Part shown: one piece after another, positions 7,158 through 14,277 of the stretch
Layout of the letters: each line of letters opens with the position of its first letter
How positions within the stretch are numbered: the first letter of the stretch is position 1
Assembly: GCA_025201865.1 (NCBI GenBank)
Contig: MU602914.1
Span: 8,923-25,477, forward strand
DNA: 16,555 nt
Source of the DNA: Ramicandelaber brevisporus
Taxonomy: Eukaryota > Kickxellomycota > Ramicandelaberales > Ramicandelaberaceae
Direction: 5' to 3'
Notes under the pieces: model-generated
Told to the model about the DNA's origin: nothing
Databases searched by the model: none
The model's input: only the letters and a program-made list of their open reading frames with translations
Made by a program: the position numbers and the translations under genes

Positions 7158-8309
7158 ATGGACCTTGAAGCTCTTCGTCAAAAGATTGCACGTCTCGACG
7201 CCAATATCGTCGACTTGCTCAACGAACGCGCCTCGGCTTCTCTCAACGTCGGCCGTGCCAAGAAGCAGCAGCTCCAGTCCACAGCCTCGACCCCAGAAGC
7301 GGTTGCGACACCCGAGCCCGAGGTGTATGTTCCCGGCCAGGAGCGCAAGGTGTTCGAACGCGTCGCCGGCTTAAACCGCGGCCCACTGCGCGACGAGTCA
7401 CTAGTGGCCATCTACAAGGAGATCATGTCCGCATCCATCCATCTCCAGCGGCCCGTGACCATTGCGTACTTGGGTCCAGCAGGCACATTCACACATCAGG
7501 CGGCTCGCAGTCGCTTCGGCGAGAGTTTGACGTACATTCCAGAGCCATCAATGGATGCTGTGATTGCGGCGGTAGAATCTGGTCGCGTGACGTATGGTGT
7601 TGTGCCGATCGAGAACTCGCTTGCTGGACATGTTGCAGCACCGTTCACGAATCTGGCAAACAGCAATGCGCCAGCAACATTTGTGAGAATCCGCGCAGAG
7701 ATTTACATCCCGATTCATCAGGCACTGCTCTCAAAAGCAGCATCATTGGCATCAATCAATAGAGTGTACTCGCATGAAATGGGTCTCAAGCAGTGCTCGA
7801 AATGGCTGCAACAGAATTTGCCAGGTGCCGAGCTTATTACCACATCCAGTACAGCTGCAGCAGCGGAGCTGGTGGCATCTGACAAGGAAACTGAAGAGGC
7901 TGCAGCCATTGGAAACGTGATCTGCACTCAGCTAATGCCAAGCCTGCGCTGTCTGCATCCAAGCATCCAGAATTCAAACAACAACTTCACTCGCTTTGTG
8001 GTGCTGGGCAAAGAATGCGACAGGCCAACTGGTGACGATAAGACCATCATGGCGTTTTCAGTCGAGCACAGCAAGACGGGTGCGCTGGGCAGTTCGTTGG
8101 CAGTGTTCACGAAGCACAATGTGAACTTGACGAGTCTGTTGACGGTGCCGAATGAGACGGCAATCTGGAGCTATTGGTTCGTTGTGGAATGTGCTGGACA
8201 TGAAGAGGATGCAAATGTAAAGGCTGCGATTACTGAACTCAAGGAACAATGGTGTAAATCACTCGTTGTCTTTGGATCGTATCCAAATCAACGTCCCAAA
8301 GACATTTAA
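7158..8309 (+). CDS. Bifunctional chorismate mutase / prephenate dehydratase
   Basis: 383 residues; converts chorismate to prephenate and then to phenylpyruvate, the last steps before phenylalanine. Residues 1-97 form an AroQ-type chorismate mutase with R7, R24, K35, E62, S93 and Q97 at expected active-site positions; Gln61 sits where an arginine is usual. The prephenate dehydratase domain (about 99-285) has AYLGPAGTFTHQA (103-115), GVVPIENS (147-154) and the catalytic TRF motif (278-280). A C-terminal ACT domain (about 296-377) keeps the GAL motif (308-310), but the phenylalanine-binding ESRP motif reads LTVP (328-331). The order is that of bacterial P-proteins; the yeast dehydratase Pha2 lacks the mutase domain. 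The start is the ATG at the head of the mutase domain. The frame is open upstream, but no ATG precedes it. Confidence 0.92.
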   Translation: MDLEALRQKIARLDANIVDLLNERASASLNVGRAKKQQLQSTASTPEAVATPEPEVYVPGQERKVFERVAGLNRGPLRDESLVAIYKEIMSASIHLQRPVTIAYLGPAGTFTHQAARSRFGESLTYIPEPSMDAVIAAVESGRVTYGVVPIENSLAGHVAAPFTNLANSNAPATFVRIRAEIYIPIHQALLSKAASLASINRVYSHEMGLKQCSKWLQQNLPGAELITTSSTAAAAELVASDKETEEAAAIGNVICTQLMPSLRCLHPSIQNSNNNFTRFVVLGKECDRPTGDDKTIMAFSVEHSKTGALGSSLAVFTKHNVNLTSLLTVPNETAIWSYWFVVECAGHEEDANVKAAITELKEQWCKSLVVFGSYPNQRPKDI

Positions 8310-8380
8310 TAGATATAATAGAAGGGAATATATATGAAAAACAGTATTAAACTCTATCGAGTAACTTTGAATCATTAAGA

Positions 8381-8400
8381 CTAACTAACTAACTAACTAA
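8381..8400 (+). repeat. Tandem CTAA repeat (5 copies)
   Basis: Five exact CTAA units in the spacer between the convergent CM-PDT and RNase T2 genes, immediately followed by GGGTTG. It is a simple microsatellite with no sign of being a telomeric tract. Confidence 0.8.
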
Positions 8401-8411
8401 GGGTTGCAAGT

Positions 8412-8455
8412 AAAAAGAAAAAGAAGAGAAGGGAGGGGAAGAGAGGGGGAAGAGA
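8412..8455 (+). repeat. 44-nt homopurine tract
   Basis: An uninterrupted run of A and G, including GGGAGGGG and GGGGG, in the 165-bp interval between two convergent stop codons. On the minus strand it is a pyrimidine tract just downstream of the RNase T2 stop. Such tracts can form triplex DNA and may help transcription termination; no function is shown here. Confidence 0.7.
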
Positions 8456-8474
8456 TGAGAATGTGAAAGGTGAT

Positions 8475-9419
8475 TTAAACACCATAGGCAGCAGCAATAA
8501 TGGCCATAACAAATGCACCGAGATACATTAACTCTGTAACTGTCTCAAACGGCATCTCCAGTGATTTGGCTCGATTCGGCTGCGAGTTCTTGGGCTCATC
8601 GACTCTCGAGCCCTTCTTTGGGTAACGGATGCCACGCACTGGACAGCTTCCATTGGGTCCTTTGCCCAATGTCGACGTTGGCAGATGCTCGTTCCGTCCC
8701 TTCACCTTGAAGAACATCTGGATCTCTTCGATTTGGCCGCGCTTGCAGAACAGTTTTGCAGCCATTCCGTTCCATTTCTTTGCAATGGCTTTGATCATGT
8801 CGTCGCGGTTGTAGGTACCACCAGGTACGATGCCCGCGTCAGCAAATGCATCGTATGGGTTGTATTGCTGAGCCATGTCCAATGCTGTTGTGAAATACTC
8901 AACCATGTCGTCGTGCTTCTGATAGTCTGCGTAACAATCTGGATGCATTGTCGACACGCATGTGCCATGCTTGTGGAACTCATGCTGGAAGAACCATTCG
9001 TTGTCGCCTTTACTCGACGGCCACAGCGTGTTCATTCGATCCAAAAGAGCAGGATCGCGCTTGGCCAAAATGCCAGTGATACCGGTGTATTTGCGAGTAT
9101 TGTCACAGCCGTCACCTGGCGCAAATGTGCCGTCGCACTTATCGGGCCAGTGGCCGTGGATAGTCCAGTTCTTGGCAGGACCCATTGTCGGGAGCCATTG
9201 GACTGCAAAGGCAACCAGGCCATACTTGGGGCTGCAGCAGGTGGAGAGTTTGGAGCTCTCGGGAGTGCAAGACATGATGTTCGTGGGGCAGCTTTCCTTG
9301 ACCGTGGCGAGAGTGCGACGGTTGGTATGCTCGGATGCAGCAGCACCAGCACCTGCTGCCGATACCACGACAGTAGCTACGAGTGCAAGAGGAACGGCAA
9401 CGAGGCTCGTCAATCGCAT
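8475..9419 (-). CDS. Secreted RNase T2 with hydrophobic C-terminal tail
   Basis: 314 residues. A signal peptide (residues 1 to about 28) carries a hydrophobic [14 protein letters not shown] core and Ala-rich end. The RNase T2 domain has both active-site boxes: WTIHGHWPD (85-93, His88) and HEFHKHGTC (146-154, His146, Glu147, His151). Ten or so cysteines are in the expected region. The family cleaves single-stranded RNA through 2',3'-cyclic phosphate in the vacuole, endomembranes or outside the cell. A polar stretch (about 268-287) is followed by a hydrophobic C-terminal end (298-314), which could be a GPI-attachment signal or a membrane anchor; this is inference. The start gives a proper signal peptide. 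The reading frame extends upstream, but that sequence carries good intron signals ending exactly at this ATG. It is divergent from clpP. Confidence 0.9.
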   Translation of the reverse strand: MRLTSLVAVPLALVATVVVSAAGAGAAASEHTNRRTLATVKESCPTNIMSCTPESSKLSTCCSPKYGLVAFAVQWLPTMGPAKNWTIHGHWPDKCDGTFAPGDGCDNTRKYTGITGILAKRDPALLDRMNTLWPSSKGDNEWFFQHEFHKHGTCVSTMHPDCYADYQKHDDMVEYFTTALDMAQQYNPYDAFADAGIVPGGTYNRDDMIKAIAKKWNGMAAKLFCKRGQIEEIQMFFKVKGRNEHLPTSTLGKGPNGSCPVRGIRYPKKGSRVDEPKNSQPNRAKSLEMPFETVTELMYLGAFVMAIIAAAYGV

Positions 9420-9571
9420 CTGGAAACGAGGAAGTCTGGCGAAGAAGTTAATAAAGATGGAGGCAAGAAAGGGTTTGTTGCTGATGAAAGTCGACGTCAC
9501 ACAGCTACCAGCCCACGTTGCTCGGCCTCCAATAGCTGTGTCCGGCGAGCAATTCTGGGGAACAGACTTAC
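9420..9571 (-). other. Putative 5'-UTR intron of the RNase T2 gene
   Basis: On the minus strand a consensus donor GTAAGT (first base at 9571), a branch-like TATTAAC about 27 nt from the end, a pyrimidine tract and TTTCCAG (ending at 9420) lie directly before the ATG at 9417-9419. The 152-nt length is typical of fungi. Its removal leaves the coding frame unchanged, since it is outside the coding sequence. If the transcript starts far enough upstream, an ATG at 9579-9581 in the leader exon would be out of frame with the protein. Confidence 0.45.
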
Positions 9572-9684
9572 CAACAAACATTCCTTTCTTTTTCTCCAGC
9601 CCAACGCAGCAGCAACACAACACCAGTATCAGTGCCACCACCAACACCAGCAACGCCACCAGCAACACCAGCAACAATAACACG
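9420..9684. promoter_or_regulatory. Divergent intergenic region, RNase T2 / clpP
   Basis: 265 bp serving both genes. The half nearer clpP (about 9600-9683) is made of CAG/CAACA/CCA-type repeats, giving an A/C-rich clpP leader. A GACGTCA at about 9493-9499 matches seven of eight bases of a CRE/ATF site. No TATA box is seen. Much of the remainder is probably the leader intron of the RNase gene. Confidence 0.45.
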
Positions 9685-10413
9685 ATGATTGCCAGAGCCA
9701 CTGCCAGGAGAGCAACAACATTTGGTGTCCCTCAGATCGCCACCGCCGGCGTCACCTCTCGACGCGCGTTTGGCTTCTTCACGGGGTCCGATCTTCGGTC
9801 CAAGTATGAAGCTTGGCGTTCCGAGTCGCTTGTGCCGATTGTCGTCGAACAGACTGCACGCGGTGAGCGCTCCTATGACATCTTCTCGCGCCTGCTCAAG
9901 GAGCGCATCATCTGCCTCAACGGCCCTGTCCACGACGGCCTTGCTTCATTGATTGTCGCCCAGCTCTTGTTTCTCGAATCGGAGGCACCCGAAAAGCCCG
10001 TCCATCTCTACATCAACTCCCCCGGCGGCAGCGTGACGGCCGGCATGGCCATCTACGACACGATGCAATACATCCAGAGCACCGTTTCGACGCTTTGCAA
10101 CGGCCAGGCGTGTTCTATGGGTTCGCTGTTGCTGGCAGCGGGTGAAAAGGGACATCGATACTCGTTGCCAAACTCGACGATTATGATGCATCAGCCATCC
10201 GGTGGAGCGGAGGGACAAGCCAGTGATATCGCCATTCATGCGCGGGAGATTCTGAAGACGCGCGAGAGGTTGAATCAGATCTATCAAAAGCATACAGGGC
10301 AGGATTTGGCGAGAATTGAGTCAATGGTCGAGAGAGACTACTTCATGACGCCGACGGAAGCGCTCGAGTTTGGACTCATTGATAAGGTTTGGGAACGTCG
10401 CAATCAAGCTTAA
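9685..10413 (+). CDS. clpP: Mitochondrial ATP-dependent Clp protease, proteolytic subunit
   Basis: 242 residues. The N-terminal 30 or so residues are rich in Arg, Ala, Thr and Ser with no acidic residue ([10 protein letters not shown] and TSRRAFG), typical of a mitochondrial presequence. The peptidase follows: [22 protein letters not shown] (50-71), YINSPGGSV (109-117), catalytic Ser144 in GQACSMGS, His169 in MMHQPSGG, and Asp218 in ERDYFM. All three catalytic residues are present. The 14-subunit enzyme works with ClpX in the matrix. Budding yeast lacks ClpP, while many other fungi keep it. The start is the first ATG of a long A/C-rich leader; the same frame is open far upstream, antisense to the RNase T2 gene, but that sequence is unlike ClpP and is rejected. 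Confidence 0.95.
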   Translation: MIARATARRATTFGVPQIATAGVTSRRAFGFFTGSDLRSKYEAWRSESLVPIVVEQTARGERSYDIFSRLLKERIICLNGPVHDGLASLIVAQLLFLESEAPEKPVHLYINSPGGSVTAGMAIYDTMQYIQSTVSTLCNGQACSMGSLLLAAGEKGHRYSLPNSTIMMHQPSGGAEGQASDIAIHAREILKTRERLNQIYQKHTGQDLARIESMVERDYFMTPTEALEFGLIDKVWERRNQA

Positions 10414-10703
10414 CTTATGCATATCGTATCGTATCAAGTACACCTTGTTTACTTTTACTTTTACTTTTACTTTCTAATTCAAATGTAGTAATGTGGCTCG
10501 CTAACTCACTTGTCTGAATCTGGGATGTTCAGGTTCATTGGATCACAGAATTTGTGCTCCGCCTCCCAGCCCGTGAAAAGCGACTTTCTCCCTTTCTCTC
10601 TCCGCGTTCAACTACTCCTTTTTGTGTTATCCTTTCCAGCCTGTTTCTTTGCTTCTACTTTTGTTTTTCTGCTTTTTCCTTGAAGACCCTCTTGCTGCTT
10701 ACA
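10414..10703. other. Intergenic region, clpP / SDR gene
   Basis: 290 bp between co-directional genes. Near the clpP end there are about four copies of TTTTAC (10448-10473). The second half is strongly pyrimidine-rich on the + strand right up to the ATG at 10704, as often seen in fungal promoters near the start site. No TATA box, RNA gene or extra coding region is seen. Confidence 0.5.
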
Positions 10704-11921
10704 ATGGTGCTGTGGTTTGCCGGTATGCTCGCGCGCGGTATCTACCGCAATGGCCACCACTCTGACTACAAAGTCACTGACCGCCTCGACGGCAAAGTCG
10801 CCATCGTCACTGGCGCCAACGTTGGCATCGGCAAAGTCACCGCTCTCGAGCTCGCCAAAGCCGGTGCACACGTCATTCTCGCGTCTCGCTCTGCTGACAA
10901 AACTGCAGCTGCCATCAACGACATCAATGCAACTCTCGAGGCGATTGCAAAAACTGGTGCCAAGGTTGGATCGGTGGAGTTTTTGAAGCTGGATTTGGCG
11001 TCATTTGCGAGCATTCGTCAGTTTGTGGAGGAGTTTAAGAGCAAGGGATTGCCGCTGCATTTGCTGGTCAACAATGCGGGCCTTGGTGGATTGCGTGGTA
11101 AGACTGAAGATGGCTTGGATTTGATTTATGGTACGAACCACGTTGGACATGTGTTGCTCACTGCGCTTTTGCTTCCAAAGATCCGCGAAACCATTGCTGC
11201 TGAAGATGTCACAGCGACTCCAGTGCCCACAGCTCGCTCAGTTGAGCCCCAAACAGAGCAGCAGCAACAGCAAAAGGATATTCGCGCTCGTGTCGTATTT
11301 GTAGCTAGCGAAGCTCATTACTTTGCTGATAACATTGACTACAATCGCGTCACCAATCCAATTCTCTCAGGCGTTTTGCCAGCAGTCGAAGAGTACTCCA
11401 TGTCAAAGCTCGCCATGGTTCTGTTTGGCCAGGAACTCGCTCGCATTCTCGGCACTTCACCTGACACTGTGGATCACAAGATTGGAGTGTACATTGTGCA
11501 TCCTGGAGTGGTTGCATCGGATGTGTGGAGATCTGCGCCGTTCCCACAATCCGCGGTTTGGTCAGTATTCGCTCGCATTCTCGGCACTTCACCTGACACT
11601 GTGGATCACAAGATTGGAGTGTACATTGTGCATCCTGGAGTGGTTGCATCGGATGTGTGGAGATCTGCGCCGTTCCCAATCCGCGGTTTGGTCACCAAGC
11701 TGATGCTTAACGAGGAGCAAGGTGCAATGTGCACACTGTATGCGACAACCTCCAGCGAAGTCATTGGTAAAGAGGGCAAGTACTTTGAGTTTTGTAAGGA
11801 AACCCATACAAACAAAAAGACGGGCGATCAAAAGGCTGTGGAGGAATGCTGGAAACACAGTTTAGAAGTTGCCAAGTTGACCGCAGACGAGCTCAGTGCT
11901 GCCCATATCACCACTCTTTAA
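10704..11921 (+). CDS. SDR-family oxidoreductase (retinol dehydrogenase-like) with internal duplication
   Basis: 405 residues; a short-chain dehydrogenase of the retinol dehydrogenase/WWOX-like type that uses NAD(P)H; substrate unknown. The first residues (VLWFAGMLA) are hydrophobic and may anchor it to a membrane. The Rossmann fold shows TGANVGIG (36-43), NNAG (123-126), Ser202 and the catalytic YSMSK (231-235). Between them is a low-complexity loop with five glutamines (186-190). The segment following the catalytic lysine is present twice: a 36-residue block at 246-281 is repeated exactly at 290-325, joined by QSAVWSVF. The block includes the VHPGVV strand and loop next to the cofactor, so the product may misfold or be inactive. 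The family usually needs one copy; without the 44-residue insertion the length would be 361. Confidence 0.88.
   Translation: MVLWFAGMLARGIYRNGHHSDYKVTDRLDGKVAIVTGANVGIGKVTALELAKAGAHVILASRSADKTAAAINDINATLEAIAKTGAKVGSVEFLKLDLASFASIRQFVEEFKSKGLPLHLLVNNAGLGGLRGKTEDGLDLIYGTNHVGHVLLTALLLPKIRETIAAEDVTATPVPTARSVEPQTEQQQQQKDIRARVVFVASEAHYFADNIDYNRVTNPILSGVLPAVEEYSMSKLAMVLFGQELARILGTSPDTVDHKIGVYIVHPGVVASDVWRSAPFPQSAVWSVFARILGTSPDTVDHKIGVYIVHPGVVASDVWRSAPFPIRGLVTKLMLNEEQGAMCTLYATTSSEVIGKEGKYFEFCKETHTNKKTGDQKAVEECWKHSLEVAKLTADELSAAHITTL
11437..11694 (+). repeat. 132-bp in-frame tandem duplication inside the SDR gene
   Basis: Copy 1 is 11437-11564 and copy 2 is 11569-11694. The first 110 bases of each (11437-11546 and 11569-11678) are identical base for base. 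Copy 1 then has two extra bases (CA at 11547-11548), after which 16 further bases match (11549-11564 and 11679-11694). A four-base spacer (11565-11568) links the copies. The offset of 132 is a multiple of three, so the downstream frame is preserved. Perfect identity at all codon positions implies a very recent event, or an assembly artefact. Confidence 0.95.
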
Positions 11922-12269
11922 ATCAAACCAAACCACATCAAATCAAATGCATAAAACACCACCAGCGTCTATACTGATATCATCCCTTTTGCTTTATTAA
12001 AGCTCGTTATTGTCGGTCTCACTGATTAATGAATGACTAGGATTAATGACTAGGATGATCGAGTGAACGATTGACTGAATGGCTGAATGGGGTGAGTAGG
12101 AGTGAGTGGAATGTAAAGTGCACAAGCGTCCTTGAAACCCACTTTCTCAGTCCCAATTTCATTCTCGCTCACTCACTCACTCACTCATTCACTCACTCAC
12201 TCAGTCTCCTCACTTTTCGCGCTTCCTATTCTCTGGCAAGAGATTTGTTTCTTCAGACCCTCTTTCGAA
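11922..12269. other. Intergenic region with simple repeats, SDR / F-box gene
   Basis: 348 bp. After the SDR stop comes CAAACC/CAAATC-like simple sequence with CATAAA near 11950. Near 12024-12053 there are two adjacent copies of a GATTAATGACTAG-type unit, the first with an extra AATG. At 12168-12203 a CTCA microsatellite of nine units (one variant, CATT) sits in the probable 5' leader of the F-box gene. No TATA box or RNA gene is seen. Confidence 0.55.
12168..12203 (+). repeat. CTCA microsatellite
   Basis: Nine tetranucleotide units with a single variant in the middle, about 65 nt before the ATG of the F-box/WD40 gene. Probably within its 5' leader; length is likely to vary between strains. 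Confidence 0.85.
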
Positions 12270-14213
12270 ATGACTCTGGCACGATCGCCGCCTTTAACAC
12301 TCGAGAGCACAATGGTACAGCCAGCACGGCTGTTTACCGACGAGGCCATTCAGTGGCTCCAATCGTGCTCGAGCAGCCAACCTCGTCAAACCTATCTCCA
12401 GCACCAGCTCATTCACCTCGACTCGCGTATCCTTGCCGACATAGCAAGTGCAACACACTCATTACTGTGTCGCGACATCATTACACCTCTTCCTCCTGAG
12501 CTCAGTGCGTGTATACTCGGCATGCTGGATCTGCCTGACTTGGTGAACTGCATGCAAGTCAGCAAAGCGTGGCGCTCTGTTGCAGACAATCCAGATGTAT
12601 GGAGAAATATCATCAGACGACTGCCTGGCCTGTCCATTGATCCGATTCTTTTGGAGCATTATCAGAATGTTATCCAGAGACACAAGAAGCTGGGTGGCAG
12701 CGCGGATATGGCTAATGTGACTGATGTGCCTGATGTGATTGATTGGAAGCTGATGTGTCGAGCACATGTCACTGCTACACGCGCGCTAACTCAAGGGAAA
12801 ACACAGCCTCGAACAGAACTGGCAATGGTCAGCAGCAATAACATGAGGATATTCGAGATTGCAGTCAGTCCTGGTAAATCGAGTCGTCAAATGCTGTATC
12901 CTGTGAACCCGAACATGCTCAATAATGTCGACATGTATAATGTGGCAGGTGTTGAGATTCCATCGGCTTTTGTAGCGCAAGTTGTGCATCCAGTGTTTGC
13001 ATGTTCGAGAAGTGGCCAGATTATTGAGTTTGATCTAGACAGTGGTCGACTGCTGGGAATGTTAAAGTATCACTCAAGCACTGTCACTTGCATTGACTTG
13101 TATGAGCACACATTGGTGTCGGGTTCTACTGATCACAGTGTCGTCATTTGGGATTTGAACAGATTCAAATACTCGTATTTCAATCCAACAAACGAGCCCA
13201 CTCTTGGCACAAGAGCGTCACTATCATCACTATCATCATCAGCAGCAGCACCATCATCATCCGAGATCAATGCAGCGTTCAGATACTACGAGCGCAAACA
13301 AGCAATACTGGGACTTCCAAATGCTGTTCGCTCCGTACGTGTCAATTCCAGATATTTGGTTGTTGGGATGGATATGCTGGCCATTCACATCTACGACGTA
13401 CATACTGGTGAGCAACTTCACATCATGGCTGGCCATCGCAAGGCTGTTAATGATATGATATTGGTGGACCAATACTTGTTTTCAGCCGGAGCCGATGGCG
13501 ACATAATGTGGTGGTGCATGGATTCATTTGCTAAATTGAATGAACTGCGCGGCCATCGAAACAAAGTGGCATCACTAGCAGTTGTCTTCCCCAAGCAACG
13601 CTCCCAGTTAACAGCAACAGCAACAGCAACACATAGAGCACATACAAGCGGTGGATATGAAGATGGCTTTGGCTATGGTGATGATGGTCATGATAATCCT
13701 GATTATGATGGCGATGGTGATGATGATGATGATGATAAATTTTATTGTGATGGCAAGTTAGATGAAAACGGAGAGTGTGCTTGCTTTGGCTGGGTTGCAT
13801 CTGGCAGCAAGGATGACTTTGATGGTGTTCGAATCTGGAAAGTGTACCCTCACAAATTGCGATCCGATCCACAGTTGTGGTATTTGTTCCAAGATGGCGG
13901 CAGTGATTACTTACCCCAGGCGTTTGAACTTCAGCGAACCCTGCACGGCATTCACGGCAAACACGCTGCTATTGTCCTTCGCCCAGATCTTGATATGGTG
14001 ATTGCCGGCGGTCACGACAGCATGGTAATTGCGTGGAGATTGAGTAGCGGAGTACGGCTGTGGAGTCGAGTGCTGTACGAGCGCCACATGAATGTAGGAA
14101 TTACGGTGACGAGTATGGCGCTGGCTGGAACTCGATTAGTTTGCAGCATGTCCAACGGAGATGTCCAGATACTGGACTTTTCAGATAACACATTGCCTAA
14201 CATCTTTAGATAA
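12270..14213 (+). CDS. F-box / WD40-repeat protein
   Basis: 647 residues. An F-box (about 74-118: LPPELSACILGML, then VSKAWRSVADNPDVWRNII) should bind Skp1. It is followed by a WD40 propeller of about six or seven blades. The clearest are SGSTDHSVVIWDL (284-296), GHRKAVNDM to AGADGDIMWW (388-415), GHRNKVASLAVVF (428-440) continuing after an insert at VASGSKDDFDGVRIW (509-523), and VIAGGHDSMVIAW (577-589). This is the layout of SCF ubiquitin-ligase substrate receptors such as Cdc4/Fbw7-type and Met30-type proteins; I cannot say which. A long Thr/Ala, Gly/Asp-rich insert (about 448-490, with seven Asp codons GAT at 484-489) splits one blade. The start is the first ATG in frame in good context; a second ATG 14 codons on is possible. 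It converges on the next gene at 64 nt. Confidence 0.88.
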   Translation: MTLARSPPLTLESTMVQPARLFTDEAIQWLQSCSSSQPRQTYLQHQLIHLDSRILADIASATHSLLCRDIITPLPPELSACILGMLDLPDLVNCMQVSKAWRSVADNPDVWRNIIRRLPGLSIDPILLEHYQNVIQRHKKLGGSADMANVTDVPDVIDWKLMCRAHVTATRALTQGKTQPRTELAMVSSNNMRIFEIAVSPGKSSRQMLYPVNPNMLNNVDMYNVAGVEIPSAFVAQVVHPVFACSRSGQIIEFDLDSGRLLGMLKYHSSTVTCIDLYEHTLVSGSTDHSVVIWDLNRFKYSYFNPTNEPTLGTRASLSSLSSSAAAPSSSEINAAFRYYERKQAILGLPNAVRSVRVNSRYLVVGMDMLAIHIYDVHTGEQLHIMAGHRKAVNDMILVDQYLFSAGADGDIMWWCMDSFAKLNELRGHRNKVASLAVVFPKQRSQLTATATATHRAHTSGGYEDGFGYGDDGHDNPDYDGDGDDDDDDKFYCDGKLDENGECACFGWVASGSKDDFDGVRIWKVYPHKLRSDPQLWYLFQDGGSDYLPQAFELQRTLHGIHGKHAAIVLRPDLDMVIAGGHDSMVIAWRLSSGVRLWSRVLYERHMNVGITVTSMALAGTRLVCSMSNGDVQILDFSDNTLPNIFR

Positions 14214-14253
14214 TCTAATTAATCTACCAACTGATTTCTTATTCTTATCACAT

Positions 14254-14259
14254 ATTAAA
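14254..14259 (+). terminator. Candidate polyadenylation signal (ATTAAA) of the F-box gene
   Basis: A common AATAAA variant 40 nt after the stop codon, within the 64-nt convergent spacer. T-rich sequence follows. Low specificity. Confidence 0.3.
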
Positions 14260-14277
14260 GTTTATCATCTTGTTTTA

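Noticed and set aside
8381-8406. CTAA repeat followed by GGG as a telomere-like tract
   Set aside because: Only five CTAA units, a single GGG, and normal genes on both sides.
8685-9680. Long + strand open frame (331 codons) over the RNase T2 gene
   Set aside because: It lies antisense to a clear RNase T2 with both active-site boxes, has no ATG in a sensible context and resembles no family. It is a by-product of codon bias on the other strand.
8962-9684. Upstream open extension of the clpP frame (241 codons)
   Set aside because: It is antisense to RNase T2 and unlike any ClpP. The ATG at 9685 begins a typical mitochondrial presequence.
9582-9701. Very hydrophobic N-terminal extension of the RNase T2 frame
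   Set aside because: There is no ATG upstream of 9581 in that frame; the hydrophobic residues come from the CAACAC/CCAGCA repeat in the clpP leader read backwards.
13674-13740. GAT/GGT repeat in the F-box gene as a frameshift or broken region
   Set aside because: The repeat stays in frame, encodes an acidic loop between propeller strands, and the WD40 pattern resumes after it.
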